Shown: piece after piece, positions 9,943-18,542 of the stretch | How the letters are laid out: each line of letters starts with the position of its first letter | Numbering within the stretch: the first letter of the stretch is position 1 | The notes under the pieces: model-generated | What the model was told of the DNA's origin: nothing | Databases searched by the model: none | Seen by the model: the letters and a program-made list of their open reading frames with translations, nothing else | NCBI GenBank assembly: GCA_030586155.1 | Contig: CP130741.1 | Span: forward strand, 2,102,680 to 2,166,679 | Direction: 5' to 3' | Length of the DNA: 64,000 bases | Origin: Eubacteriaceae bacterium ES3 | GTDB lineage: Bacteria; Bacillota; Clostridia; Eubacteriales; Eubacteriaceae | Made by a program: the position numbers and the translations under genes

Positions 9943-9978
9943 AGTTTTCACCTCAGAGATTGATTTCATAAACAAATA

Positions 9979-10014
9979 ACACCTCTAATGATAACATAAT
10001 ACCAGAAGAGGTGT
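9979..10014. promoter_or_regulatory. inverted repeat at the WYL gene 5' end
   Basis: Perfect 8-bp arms acacctct (9979-9986) and agaggtgt (10007-10014) lie just upstream of the regulator's start. Read on the minus strand, the arm nearer the gene contains a Shine-Dalgarno-like GAGGTG. It could be an operator for autoregulation or an RNA hairpin that hides a ribosome site. No test of either is possible here. Confidence 0.45.
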
Positions 10015-10033
10015 ACGATAAAACGGATAGTGA

Positions 10034-11158
10034 CTATAATGTTTGTTTCAATTTGCTGATACTCTTCTTCAGTGCCTCATTTAAACGAATCATATGTTCA
10101 ACCAAGAATGTCTGCATCTCCGGCCAATCTTCATCATTGAATACATTGACGCCTTCAAGAATAGAAGTAATTCTGGACATTTTTTTATCATCCAGCCTTT
10201 GCCATGTCAACTCTTTACCGAAAATCTGTTCGATCTCGTCCTTGTGCTTTATAAGTTCGTCATAGATTGCTTTGTTATCCTCTTTAACCGGTTTATTGAT
10301 TCCAAGCTCGACTGCTGCATATTTTTTGGTAATAACAAAACTGTAACCCAAGCCACTCATGCCAGCTCCGGCTGTAAGCCAGTGATCATAATGAGTGGAA
10401 TCGGTGCTGATACCACTATACAGCTGAGACTTTGCATTCATTTTAGGCAGCAGTTCTTTCCAGAAACGATCTCTGATTAATTCTCTTTCTGCAATTTGAG
10501 CGCCTGTTGCCACTTCATCATGAGCCTTTTCATCAAGAGATATTGTAATATCTGCAACATCCTTTACCGGTATAATTTGCTCAGTATCAAGAAGCAGATG
10601 TCCTTCAAACAGATATGGCGTGACCTTGATGCACTGTATCTGTATTCTGAACTTTCTTGCCCACAAAACTGTCGACGTGACTTCCTTTCGGAATTCTCTA
10701 GCAACCAGAATGATTCGCTGTGATAAATCGTGATTCAATTGCACCTCATCAAAGTCCGATTTGTTCAAGAAATCGCATATTTTATCTTCAGCAATAATAC
10801 CAGGCTCCGTTTTGTTCAAGTAATCCTGATAAATCTTTCGAATACCGTCTTTACCAAGAGTCGAACAATAGGATGCATATTTCATTGCTTGCCAAGTCAC
10901 ATCTTTGCCTGAGTCATCCAGCTTATTTTCAATAATGACAAGGTTTCCCTTACGGTCAATGGCTAGCAAATCCAGACGCTCATTGGTATCTAAGAAGCCA
11001 CTGAATTCCTTCTGTATGATGAGTAGTTCTTCACCTAGAATAGCCGGTTCCTTGACGATCCATTCTTGCAAATCATCTCGTTCCTTTAATCCAAGGGACG
11101 AGAAAGTGATTGCTTCAATTTTCCTAGATTGTTTGTTGTCTGTATCAATAATATACAT
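10034..11158 (-). CDS. NucS-like/DUF4268 PD-(D/E)XK nuclease family protein
   Basis: This 374-residue protein has an N-terminal domain resembling the NucS/DUF91 nuclease fold. A PD-(D/E)XK signature is visible as Asp63 (RLDLLAID), Glu77-x-Lys79 (IIENK) and Gln90 (TWQAMKYASY). The C-terminal half resembles DUF4268, a domain of unclear function often found after such nucleases in defence islands. It lies 33 bp downstream of the large helicase gene and probably shares its transcript. DNA cleavage is a family inference. A separate role from the helicase cannot be excluded. Confidence 0.75.
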   Translation of the reverse strand: MYIIDTDNKQSRKIEAITFSSLGLKERDDLQEWIVKEPAILGEELLIIQKEFSGFLDTNERLDLLAIDRKGNLVIIENKLDDSGKDVTWQAMKYASYCSTLGKDGIRKIYQDYLNKTEPGIIAEDKICDFLNKSDFDEVQLNHDLSQRIILVAREFRKEVTSTVLWARKFRIQIQCIKVTPYLFEGHLLLDTEQIIPVKDVADITISLDEKAHDEVATGAQIAERELIRDRFWKELLPKMNAKSQLYSGISTDSTHYDHWLTAGAGMSGLGYSFVITKKYAAVELGINKPVKEDNKAIYDELIKHKDEIEQIFGKELTWQRLDDKKMSRITSILEGVNVFNDEDWPEMQTFLVEHMIRLNEALKKSISKLKQTL

Positions 11159-11191
11159 ATGCCACCTCTTTTCAAATGGTCCTGTAATGTT

Positions 11192-14100
11192 TTAAATGAC
11201 GATCACTTTGCCATCAATCTCTTTGACTTTTTGACTTTCTTTTAATTGTTCATAAGCCTCCAACATAGAGCTGTTAATTTTCTCGGTTTTTCTTTTAAAT
11301 CCATAGGCTCTCGCTGTCTCTGAACAAATTGAATCTACAGTCGCTCCCACACATACTTTGGCTACATGATACATCGCAACAGCAAGCTCTTCCGTACTAA
11401 TATGCTGAATTGGTCTGATGTTATTATGCATTGGTTTAATAGCAACTTCTTTATTAGGTATTAAGAAATCACCTTGCTTAATGATATGATTTTTCAAATG
11501 AGGCAGCTTATAATCTACCTCTTTCCTTACGGTCGAAGATACTTTCTCCAGTCCAAACAGAGGAGCGATTCGTTTACATAACAGGTCATAATGAACAGGA
11601 TATTCTTTATTGACAACTTCAACAATACAATCGGCAAGTTCTAAATAACCACCTGAATTTCTTGGAAGACTATTAAAGTCCGTTTCATCCCTTATTTCAA
11701 ATTGATATGGATTCTCATTGTCTTCCAAGTCCAATTCTTTAGTATCGATGGTTAAGTATGTCTGCAGCAAATTATCGTCCTCATTTTCAGAATTATTAAC
11801 CACAGCTGGCTCGTCCTCTCCTACCTCATACTCCAAAAATGCGTATTCAATTGCTTCAATCAATTTCTCGCCTTCCGTCACAGGATCTTTAATCCAGTCA
11901 GTAGACCATATTCTGTATATCTTCCATCCCATATCTTCCAATACGGATTGTCTCAGTCGATCTCTTTCTCTTGCAGTCCTAGCGGAATGATATGCAGCAC
12001 CATCACATTCAATCCCCAGTACGTATTTACCACTATGAGTTGGATGTTTTATGGCTAAATCGATACGGTATCCGGAACAGCCGATTTGAGTTCCCACTTG
12101 ATACCCTTTTCTATCCAGGTAATTGAACACAGCTTCCTCAAACGCTGAATCATGTTCGATGATATTACTCTCCGTAGTTTCTGAAAGCAATACAGAAGGA
12201 CCATGAATTGCAAAATCAATATAACCTCTTAATAACTTTGGACCTTCCGATGATACTCTATTTAGATCAATATCTGTCGGCATGATAGATCCTACAAGTT
12301 TTACATTATGCTTTGCTCTTGTGATTGCTACATTTAAACGCCTTTCACCACCCGATTTACTTAACGGACCGAAATTCATATGCATCTGTCCACCCTGAGG
12401 TGGTTTAGCATAACCGATGCTGAAGATTATTGTATCTCTTTCATCCCCTTGGACATTTTCTAGATTCTTGATGAAGAATGCCTCAACCGAATCTTCTTTA
12501 AAGAAGTGTTCAAATGACGGTTCTTTCATTCTAAGGTGTCTTACTGCTCCATCTATGGCTTGTTGCTGCACCTCACCAAACGCAATGACACCTAATGAGC
12601 GATTAGGGAATTTTCTGAAATGATCAAATACCATCTCAGCGATTTTTTGTGCTTCAACAACGTTTCCTTTTTTCCCGCCACGGTCATAAAAGCCTTCTTT
12701 CACATGGATATACTCAACACCATGGTCATTAACTTTTTCTGTATTAGACGGGAAAGTAACCAACTTATTCTTATAAATCTTTGCGTTCGAAAAAGCGATC
12801 AGATGTTCATGTCGACTTCTATAATGCCATAAAAGTGTTCTTTCCGGCAACAAGTTAGCCTCATCCAAAATCGACTCATATGCATTCACATCATCAAGCT
12901 CATCATCTTCATCATTATCAAAGTCTTCGTCAGAAACAGACGCAGCGAAAAAATTTGTCGGAGGAAGCTGCTTGCTGTCTCCAGCAATAATAACCTGCTT
13001 TGCCCTTGAAATTGCTCCAATAGCGTTTTCTGTATTAATTTGTGATGCCTCATCAAAGATAACCATGTCAAATTCGTAGCTTTCAGATTCAAGGAAGATA
13101 CTTACCGACAGCGGTGACATCATTAAACACGGCTTTAATGTCAGTAACAGATTAGGAATTTGAGCAAACAACTTTCTAATAGGCATAATTCTTCTTTGTT
13201 TGCTTAATTCTCTTTTAAGGATGCTTATTTCGTCTGCACCATTGGTAAACCTATTAAGCGACGGCAAATTCTCTATCAATTTTTTCTTTATTCTAGCTTT
13301 AGCGATATCCAGCTGTTCTTTATCTAACGTTGAAAATTCATTTATTATGAAGTCCTGATTTTTTCTTCTGAAGTTCATAACCTCTGGATATTGGGGCAGT
13401 ATCGCGTCCAGCCATAAACGATAGAACCGTTTCCTAAAGACTGGTATAATTTTATTGGTTTCGATCTGTATTTCCTTCATCTTGCTAATATAATCTTCAA
13501 GGCCTTCCTTGATACAGTTTTCCTGTGCGGTTCTGAAATCGATCCATTCTTCTAGACTTGCAAGACCGTTCTTGCATTTATCAACTCTATCAAGCAAAGC
13601 ACTAACGGTACACTTCTGGAGGACATCCTTCTCATCAAAAAGATTTAAAAACCAACTGAATTCTTGATCTATTTGCTGTAAAGCATCTTTTACATTTATT
13701 AAGAATCCATTGCATAAACTTACCTTGTCACTCTTCCTGCAAATGTTTTCTATAAATTCCTGGTTAACACTGTACATTTCAGTTGTTTTTCTAAACTCAC
13801 TGGCCCATTCCAATGTTTCTCTAACTTGATCCCAATCCGTATTCAGTCCTAAATACAAGCCTTCATAGTGATTTTTAAGCTTAATACCATTGAATTCGAT
13901 CAAGTTTGTCATTTCTTTCAAGGTATTCAAAGAGCCAAGTCCAAATTCAAGATTTGAATACATTTCCAACATTGAAGCCAAAACAGACAAATCTGTATTT
14001 TCTCTTTCAAATGCTTCATGAAACTGAGCTTGGTATTCCGATGTATTCTCAGACATCCAATCGGATATTTCTGCCATTTGCTTCAATATCATGAGGGTTT

Positions 14101-16249
14101 GTACAACCGTTTCATCATCAATCTTTTTGACAATGGTTTTGTATTTACCCAAAATCTCTTTCTTATCCAATTTATACTGCTTCTTAAAAATTTTGAAGAA
14201 GGATGTATATTCTGTCTTAAATCTAAGCAGCATAGCCTGATAGTCAACCGCGAAAATTTCATTCTCAAATCTACTCAGCAAATCCTCTTTTAATGTGCGA
14301 TAGTCATTTAATTTATTGTTTAATGTACTATATAAATTTTTAGCTTTTTCAATGCTTCCTGTCTTATTCCATGTTGAATAAGACTGTTTTTTACCAATAT
14401 AGTCATTCAGTTTCTTAATAACATAATCTATCTGACTTGAAGTAAGCAGTTCTCGATCTTCGATATTAAGCAGATTAGATTCCATGTTTTCGATCTTCAG
14501 ATAAATAGCAAAGAGTACTTCCTTCGTCTCAAGATACTTTCTTTTGAGTGCTGAAAATTCATCAATCTCTTTATACAGCCCTGCCAAATCATCACTGATG
14601 ATCCAGCTAACTGGAACTAAGGGTGAATATGAAGAAATTTCCAGAATATCAGACAGATTTCTTAAATCTGCATATGAATGAAACCCTTGTATGTCAAGTG
14701 TGCTTTCAATGGTGTTGAATAATTCGATTGCTTTTGTAAGCTTTGGCATCAATTTGTTCAGATTCGAGCCTATGTCGTGTCGCAACTCATTCGTCACGGT
14801 TTGAACATTTGCACTATTCCAAGGATTCGCCTTATAGTCATCTGTCATTTTCCCTAGTGTATGAACAAACTGATTTAATAGATTTATAAATCGATTGTAT
14901 TTTTGAGAAGTTATCTCATTCACATTAGGTACGTTAAAAATAATGTCTTCATATCCATTTAAGTTTGCCAATATGCCATTGACCTCATAGATTGTTTTTT
15001 CCAGAGGCATTATTTTTGTATGGATTGCATCGATATATGCATTCAATTTTTCTTTATCCGTCTGTAATAGATCCAGTTTTTGAAACGCTTCATCGCTTAA
15101 TTTAACAGTATTTTGGGTAAACTCAAGAACGGTTCTGAGTTGTTCCAGAACTTCCTTTTTATTCGCTTTATGGCTATGCAAAGTAAGGCAAAAATCTTCC
15201 AAGCCTGACATGGATAATCTTCTATGTACAACTTCCAGTGCGGCCATTTTTTCTGATACAAAAAGAACCTTTTTCCCATCTGCAATGCTTTCCGCAATGA
15301 TATTCGTTATTGTTTGACTTTTGCCTGTTCCAGGAGGACCCTGCAATACAAAACTCATTCCTTTTTTGGCGCTTACAATTGCGTCCTGTTGACTGGAATC
15401 CGCATCAACCACTTGAAAAACATCCACGGGCTTTGTTTGCTTATCATGATCAAAATTATTGATACTATCGACATCATAATTAGTTGCACCTGCTTCTCCT
15501 GAAATAGTGCGTATGACAGTATGCGCTTTAATTTTATCCTTATGCTTATCGATATCTCTGTACATGTTGATTTTCAAAAAGGACAGTAAGCTAAAACTGG
15601 CATCTTCAACAAGTTCCCACTTGTTCTTTGATATCAGTTCTCTGATTTGATTAAAGTACGCTCTCAAGTCTTGATCTTCATCTATCTCTGGCAAAACAAT
15701 ACCAAAATCATTTTCCAATTTGTATTTCAATGTTGGGTTAATAACAATTTCATCTTCATGAATATTGAGAATATAGGGATCATTAATGGATTCTATTGTT
15801 AATGATGCCGGCACTAACACAAGCGGAGACATCAAGTACTGTTCTGATTTTCCTGACTCTGTCCATTTTAAGAAGCCGAAGGATAAATAGAAAATGTTTA
15901 CGCCAAGCTCTTCCATGGCTGTTTTAGCCTTTTCTCTCAGAGATCTTAATGTCTTTTGCTGTTCTTTGAGTGTTTGATTGGTCTGAATATAGCTTTGAAG
16001 GTCAATTGATTCATCCTCATCAATTAGGCTTAATTGCCCACCGCTTGTATCTGCTAATTCTTCGTCAAAAAAAGGAAATTCTATCGCCCTTTCGTTCACA
16101 ACAAAATCCTGCCATAGATTTAAAATATCAGGTTTTACAATCTTTAAACTTGATCTTTTGGTCTCTTTGTAATTGATTAATCGGTTTCTTTTTCCAAGGT
16201 CAAGTAGTTTGTTTTTCCAAGCTTCCAATTTTAAATCTATGACAGCCAT
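11192..16249 (-). CDS. large SF1 helicase with C-terminal Vsr/MTES_1575-like nuclease
   Basis: This 1685-residue protein starts with a DUF4011-like region. It then has superfamily 1 helicase motifs: Walker A GPPGTGKS near residue 305, a long coiled-coil insertion, Walker B IFDEAS near 1070, GDSKQLPP, a YRSRHE motif, ENVQGDERD, and the VAITRAK arginine-finger motif near 1310. A PD-(D/E)XK nuclease of the MTES_1575/Vsr kind follows (YRIDLAI, then GIECDG near 1410, and MGW...WS). The last 150 residues resemble DUF3320. Proteins of this architecture recur in defence islands, presumably as DNA-processing antiphage factors. All motifs look intact. No partner other than the following DUF4268 gene is evident. 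Confidence 0.85.
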   Translation of the reverse strand: MAVIDLKLEAWKNKLLDLGKRNRLINYKETKRSSLKIVKPDILNLWQDFVVNERAIEFPFFDEELADTSGGQLSLIDEDESIDLQSYIQTNQTLKEQQKTLRSLREKAKTAMEELGVNIFYLSFGFLKWTESGKSEQYLMSPLVLVPASLTIESINDPYILNIHEDEIVINPTLKYKLENDFGIVLPEIDEDQDLRAYFNQIRELISKNKWELVEDASFSLLSFLKINMYRDIDKHKDKIKAHTVIRTISGEAGATNYDVDSINNFDHDKQTKPVDVFQVVDADSSQQDAIVSAKKGMSFVLQGPPGTGKSQTITNIIAESIADGKKVLFVSEKMAALEVVHRRLSMSGLEDFCLTLHSHKANKKEVLEQLRTVLEFTQNTVKLSDEAFQKLDLLQTDKEKLNAYIDAIHTKIMPLEKTIYEVNGILANLNGYEDIIFNVPNVNEITSQKYNRFINLLNQFVHTLGKMTDDYKANPWNSANVQTVTNELRHDIGSNLNKLMPKLTKAIELFNTIESTLDIQGFHSYADLRNLSDILEISSYSPLVPVSWIISDDLAGLYKEIDEFSALKRKYLETKEVLFAIYLKIENMESNLLNIEDRELLTSSQIDYVIKKLNDYIGKKQSYSTWNKTGSIEKAKNLYSTLNNKLNDYRTLKEDLLSRFENEIFAVDYQAMLLRFKTEYTSFFKIFKKQYKLDKKEILGKYKTIVKKIDDETVVQTLMILKQMAEISDWMSENTSEYQAQFHEAFERENTDLSVLASMLEMYSNLEFGLGSLNTLKEMTNLIEFNGIKLKNHYEGLYLGLNTDWDQVRETLEWASEFRKTTEMYSVNQEFIENICRKSDKVSLCNGFLINVKDALQQIDQEFSWFLNLFDEKDVLQKCTVSALLDRVDKCKNGLASLEEWIDFRTAQENCIKEGLEDYISKMKEIQIETNKIIPVFRKRFYRLWLDAILPQYPEVMNFRRKNQDFIINEFSTLDKEQLDIAKARIKKKLIENLPSLNRFTNGADEISILKRELSKQRRIMPIRKLFAQIPNLLLTLKPCLMMSPLSVSIFLESESYEFDMVIFDEASQINTENAIGAISRAKQVIIAGDSKQLPPTNFFAASVSDEDFDNDEDDELDDVNAYESILDEANLLPERTLLWHYRSRHEHLIAFSNAKIYKNKLVTFPSNTEKVNDHGVEYIHVKEGFYDRGGKKGNVVEAQKIAEMVFDHFRKFPNRSLGVIAFGEVQQQAIDGAVRHLRMKEPSFEHFFKEDSVEAFFIKNLENVQGDERDTIIFSIGYAKPPQGGQMHMNFGPLSKSGGERRLNVAITRAKHNVKLVGSIMPTDIDLNRVSSEGPKLLRGYIDFAIHGPSVLLSETTESNIIEHDSAFEEAVFNYLDRKGYQVGTQIGCSGYRIDLAIKHPTHSGKYVLGIECDGAAYHSARTARERDRLRQSVLEDMGWKIYRIWSTDWIKDPVTEGEKLIEAIEYAFLEYEVGEDEPAVVNNSENEDDNLLQTYLTIDTKELDLEDNENPYQFEIRDETDFNSLPRNSGGYLELADCIVEVVNKEYPVHYDLLCKRIAPLFGLEKVSSTVRKEVDYKLPHLKNHIIKQGDFLIPNKEVAIKPMHNNIRPIQHISTEELAVAMYHVAKVCVGATVDSICSETARAYGFKRKTEKINSSMLEAYEQLKESQKVKEIDGKVIVI

Positions 16250-16319
16250 ATCTCCACTCCCTATCTACGAATGATTACATTCTGTTATTTATTTTGTAAT
16301 TACTAAATTGTCATCAACA

Positions 16320-18005
16320 TCAATTACGAATTGCCTTCAAATCATATATTCTTGTGTATTGATTTCCTTTCAATACCCTTTGATAATTATATACAAATGT
16401 GCTCGGGTACATATTTTCACGTATTATTCTTCCAACTTCAATACATACTCCCGCAGGAGCCGCTAAGAAAAGATGTATCTCGTCATATTTATAATAAATC
16501 CTATCCAACTCAATCTTCAATGCTTTCTTTAATCTTTGAACGTCTGCATAATAATTTAAGTATGATAACTGCGGCTTTTCTACTCCAATAGACAGAAGGT
16601 CAAACTCACCATTTAAAGCAGACTCTATGTCAACAATATCAATAGGTGCGCTTATATTGACGGATACTGCTAATATTTTTGAACCGTTTGTTTTCGAATT
16701 TAAAACAATTTTTATGTAGTCATCTTGTTCATTATAAACCCATTTATCTTCATTTTCAAAATACTGGTATATATTAATATTCGGATTATCATTTTGAAGC
16801 AAATATCCAAAAGCAACAAGTAATGGAATCGCTGCTATTGGGAATATATGTACTGCGTTATTTGAATTCTTTATTATGCTCTCATAGATATTGATAACTT
16901 CATTCAAACATGCATTCCATTCTTCAGTTGATTTAGGCCTTATATTTTGAATAGATGATTTATAGATCGCAGAATTTTCAATATTAAAAGCTTTCATTAT
17001 GGAATCATAATTTAATGAAACTCCAAACAATTTAAAATCAACAATAATGTTTCTACTGGCTTCTGGCATCTTCGTAAATTTTTCTCCATGAAGATAGTAT
17101 TTACCATGTTTAGCTGGAGTGACTCTATAATCATATGTCCATTTAGCAAGACTAATTTCCCAATTATAAAATTGAAAATGACTTTGATCTGTTTCAGTAT
17201 TTATTTCTCCAACGATGAACCCTGCAGGATAATCTTTATCTTCAGCCCTTCCCTGTCTACAAGAGCAAAATTCTGTATCAATAGATGGATCAAAAACCAC
17301 GGTGGCATCATGACAGTGACCACCTAAATATAAATCAATATCCATCGTCTTAAACAGACTCTTTATATGTGCCTCTACACAGTTGTTAAAATCACTCATT
17401 CGATGATGTCCAATTGCGATCTTAATTGGTTTTTTCTGTATTATCGGATCCGAAATACATTTAAATAGGCTATTGAGCCCAACATGCAATTTGCCTGATT
17501 CGTTTTCTGAATCGTAACACATCCAAGCAGTATTAAGGTGAATTATTCCAATATTTTCATCTAAACTTTCAACAAAATGGATTTTATCTTTAGGATATGT
17601 TCTCCCCAGTATAGTTTCATACGTGTCAAAAAAATCGTATTGAGCCTTGTTTAGTTTGTCATAATATACACATTCATCTTCATCAAATAATTCAATTTCC
17701 CAGGCTTTTCGAATGATTTGTTTTCTATCGTCAGGTATACTTCTATTCAAATCATGATTCCCCGGAATCATAAAAACCTTCTGTAATGGAACATCAGTAA
17801 CTGCAATAATCCTATTAATCAGTGACTCAGCATCTTGATATCCACAATTTTTATCACTTACATCGCCTGTAATAATAATAAAATCAAACGAGCTCTGTCG
17901 ACTAATGTCTTGAATCTCTGCGATTAATGCTTCTCGCATAATAGTGGTTTTAATTCCTGAAGCTATCGAATGTAAATCTGATAAATGTAACCATCTATAT
18001 CTCAT
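16320..18005 (-). CDS. calcineurin-like phosphoesterase fused to a SAVED-like domain
   Basis: The N-terminal 280 or so residues form a metallophosphoesterase with all metal-binding motifs: DLH (residues 10-12), GDVSD, GNHD, GHHR and GGHCHD. The C-terminal 200 residues resemble SAVED, the cyclic-oligonucleotide sensor of CBASS effectors: first HIFPIAAIPLLVAFG with a conserved-looking W about 25 residues on, then IHLFLAAPAGVCIEVG and a final YTRIYDL. SAVED assignment is from pattern memory and not from a search. The gene ends a CD-NTase/E2-E1/JAMM cassette, 64 bp after the JAMM gene, so it is the likely effector: second messenger binding would switch on phosphoesterase or nuclease activity. I prefer the start at 18005, which has GGAGGG upstream. 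Confidence 0.75.
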   Translation of the reverse strand: MRYRWLHLSDLHSIASGIKTTIMREALIAEIQDISRQSSFDFIIITGDVSDKNCGYQDAESLINRIIAVTDVPLQKVFMIPGNHDLNRSIPDDRKQIIRKAWEIELFDEDECVYYDKLNKAQYDFFDTYETILGRTYPKDKIHFVESLDENIGIIHLNTAWMCYDSENESGKLHVGLNSLFKCISDPIIQKKPIKIAIGHHRMSDFNNCVEAHIKSLFKTMDIDLYLGGHCHDATVVFDPSIDTEFCSCRQGRAEDKDYPAGFIVGEINTETDQSHFQFYNWEISLAKWTYDYRVTPAKHGKYYLHGEKFTKMPEASRNIIVDFKLFGVSLNYDSIMKAFNIENSAIYKSSIQNIRPKSTEEWNACLNEVINIYESIIKNSNNAVHIFPIAAIPLLVAFGYLLQNDNPNINIYQYFENEDKWVYNEQDDYIKIVLNSKTNGSKILAVSVNISAPIDIVDIESALNGEFDLLSIGVEKPQLSYLNYYADVQRLKKALKIELDRIYYKYDEIHLFLAAPAGVCIEVGRIIRENMYPSTFVYNYQRVLKGNQYTRIYDLKAIRN

Positions 18006-18069
18006 ATAAAACCCTCCATCCAAGCGAAATAAAAGCTATAATAAAACTTTTTAGTTACGCAAACCATTC

Positions 18070-18537
18070 CTACGTATTATGAGTTTCCATTTTTACTATT
18101 TTTCCGTCCAATACACTCCACACACCAATCTGCTCAGTACCAACAATCACAAAAAAAAGCCATACCGAATTTTGTTTTCTTTTTGATATCTGCAACCAGT
18201 TTCTTCGATCTATCCAAGATGGTTGAGGCACACGTTGATTATGGGTATGCCACTCTCCAATATAGGTTTTTATAAATCCAGATTCTTTCCACAAATTATC
18301 CATTATTTCTTGATGTCCAAGCTCTGCACGTATATACCTATTCTTGGTACACTTATCTTTTTTTTGAGGTACTGTTATATCAGTAGCGATTACTTGTTTT
18401 TCTGCAGGATTTAGCTTTCCAACGATAATTCCACCGCTTTCAATTGCAAAATTATAATTGTCGATATAACTGGTCCATTTTTGATAAACAACTTCATCTA
18501 TAGAAAAAACCATAGACTTCTCACAATAATAGTCCAT
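18070..18537 (-). CDS. cap3: Cap3-like JAMM (MPN) isopeptidase
   Basis: This 155-residue protein is a JAB/MPN zinc peptidase. The complete JAMM signature is present: Glu33 in ESGG, then His97-x-His99, Ser107 and Asp110, the exact HxH-x7-S-x2-D spacing. In type II CBASS, Cap3 removes conjugates made by Cap2. It begins 5 bp after the E2-E1 gene with AAGGAG eight bases before its ATG. It could act on the CD-NTase conjugate or on effector conjugates. The pairing with an adjacent E2-E1 protein makes the role fairly secure. Confidence 0.87.
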   Translation of the reverse strand: MDYYCEKSMVFSIDEVVYQKWTSYIDNYNFAIESGGIIVGKLNPAEKQVIATDITVPQKKDKCTKNRYIRAELGHQEIMDNLWKESGFIKTYIGEWHTHNQRVPQPSWIDRRNWLQISKRKQNSVWLFFVIVGTEQIGVWSVLDGKIVKMETHNT

Positions 18538-18542
18538 GTGAT

